Assembly: GCF_049445995.1 (NCBI RefSeq)
Contig: NZ_JBMSDZ010000027.1
Location: 1 to 36,023 of the forward strand
DNA from: Dyella_A sp049445995
GTDB lineage: Bacteria > Pseudomonadota > Gammaproteobacteria > Xanthomonadales > Rhodanobacteraceae
DNA length: 36,023 nucleotides
Direction: 5' to 3'
The position numbers were made by a program, and so were the translations under genes. The number at the start of each line of letters is the position of its first letter. Position 1 is the first letter of the stretch. Below the pieces are notes generated by a model that searched no databases, was not told the DNA's origin, and worked only from the letters and a program-made list of their open reading frames with translations. Below are positions 35,860 through 36,023 of this stretch, one piece after another.

Positions 35860-35905
35860 TCGCCCCCCGCCGCCGCCGGTCATCGCTCGGCAACATCGAC
35901 GAAGC

Positions 35906-35955
35906 GAAAAAACAATTCGCGCAGGTGTTGACGAGGTGGAAGATCGATGTAGAAT
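35906..35955 (+). promoter_or_regulatory. Downstream rRNA-type promoter P2
   Basis: TTGACG (35928-35933) and TAGAAT (35950-35955) are 16 bp apart, both close to consensus. An A-rich tract (GAAAAAACAATT, about 35906-35917) lies upstream where an UP element would be. The discriminator GTGCGGC is G+C-rich. Together with P1, this is the usual arrangement ahead of an rRNA operon. Confidence 0.65.
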
Positions 35956-36023
35956 GTGCGGCTCACCCGGGGCGAAATGCTTCGGAGCGGTTCGAGAAAC
36001 GGACTGCAAGTGGTTGATCTTTG
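35956..36023 (+). other. Probable rRNA operon leader, cut by the window edge
   Basis: The transcript from P2 would start near 35963 and holds no credible gene. The last bases, GGTTGATCTTTG, resemble boxA (consensus TGCTCTTTAACA), the antitermination signal of rRNA leaders. 16S rRNA would then lie within a few hundred bases to the right. This is inferred from the promoters, boxA and the common tyrS-rrn order in Xanthomonadales; no rRNA sequence is inside the window. Confidence 0.5.

Noticed and set aside
35760..36017. Small protein after tyrS
   Set aside because: The frame crosses both strong promoters and lacks a ribosome site; the region fits an rRNA leader better.

Overview
This is a 36 kb chromosomal stretch, roughly 70% G+C and densely packed, from a gammaproteobacterium that most resembles the Xanthomonadales, probably Rhodanobacteraceae (Rhodanobacter/Dyella type). 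That placement is an inference. It rests on the high G+C, the divergent speE/speA pair, the long membrane-anchored AlgC-type phosphomutase after coaBC-dut, and tyrS followed by what looks like a ribosomal RNA operon leader. Nearly everything is housekeeping or metabolic. I see no prophage, CRISPR array, intact transposon or tRNA gene.

Left part (1-7.4 kb): a lower-G+C Fic-family AMPylase gene sits before the nitrogen two-component pair glnL-glnG (ntrB-ntrC), whose start region carries two tandem NtrC-like sites. A GNAT acetyltransferase, an unrecognised 389-residue protein (minus strand), a thiolase and a TonB-C-domain protein follow. From 7.4 to 12.2 kb a minus-strand run encodes a phospholipase-D-like lipoprotein, a YceI protein, SixA, a ParA-like ATPase and a secreted protein of unknown role.

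Middle (12.3-22 kb): a 64-residue membrane protein; the polyamine genes speE and speA, divergent around a 14-bp palindrome; an apparent operon bdhA-adc-patatin that links 3-hydroxybutyrate and acetoacetate metabolism to a lipase-like enzyme; a REP-type inverted repeat supplying the patatin stop codon; an SDR oxidoreductase; a SPOR-domain protein abutting argS. The 565-bp gap after argS holds a perfect DnaA box, an AT-rich stretch and a probable small RNA ending in a clear intrinsic terminator.

Right part (22.3-36 kb): radC diverges from the operon coaBC-dut-phosphomutase. A DUF4124 protein, pyrE and a second GNAT protein lie on the minus strand. An exonuclease III gene occupies the position that crc holds beside pyrE in Pseudomonas but keeps all catalytic residues. 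An AmpG-like permease, AnmK kinase and M23 peptidase form a peptidoglycan turnover/recycling neighbourhood. It is interrupted by a striking 180-bp element that is palindromic over its whole length, and by an orphan ribbon-helix-helix protein. tyrS is followed by two strong tandem promoters with AT-rich upstream and G+C-rich discriminator sequences, and by a boxA-like sequence at the window edge, as expected for the start of an rRNA operon.

No clearly new multi-gene system is visible. The items most worth follow-up are the 180-bp palindrome, the candidate small RNA, the NtrC sites at glnL, and the membrane-anchored phosphomutase.
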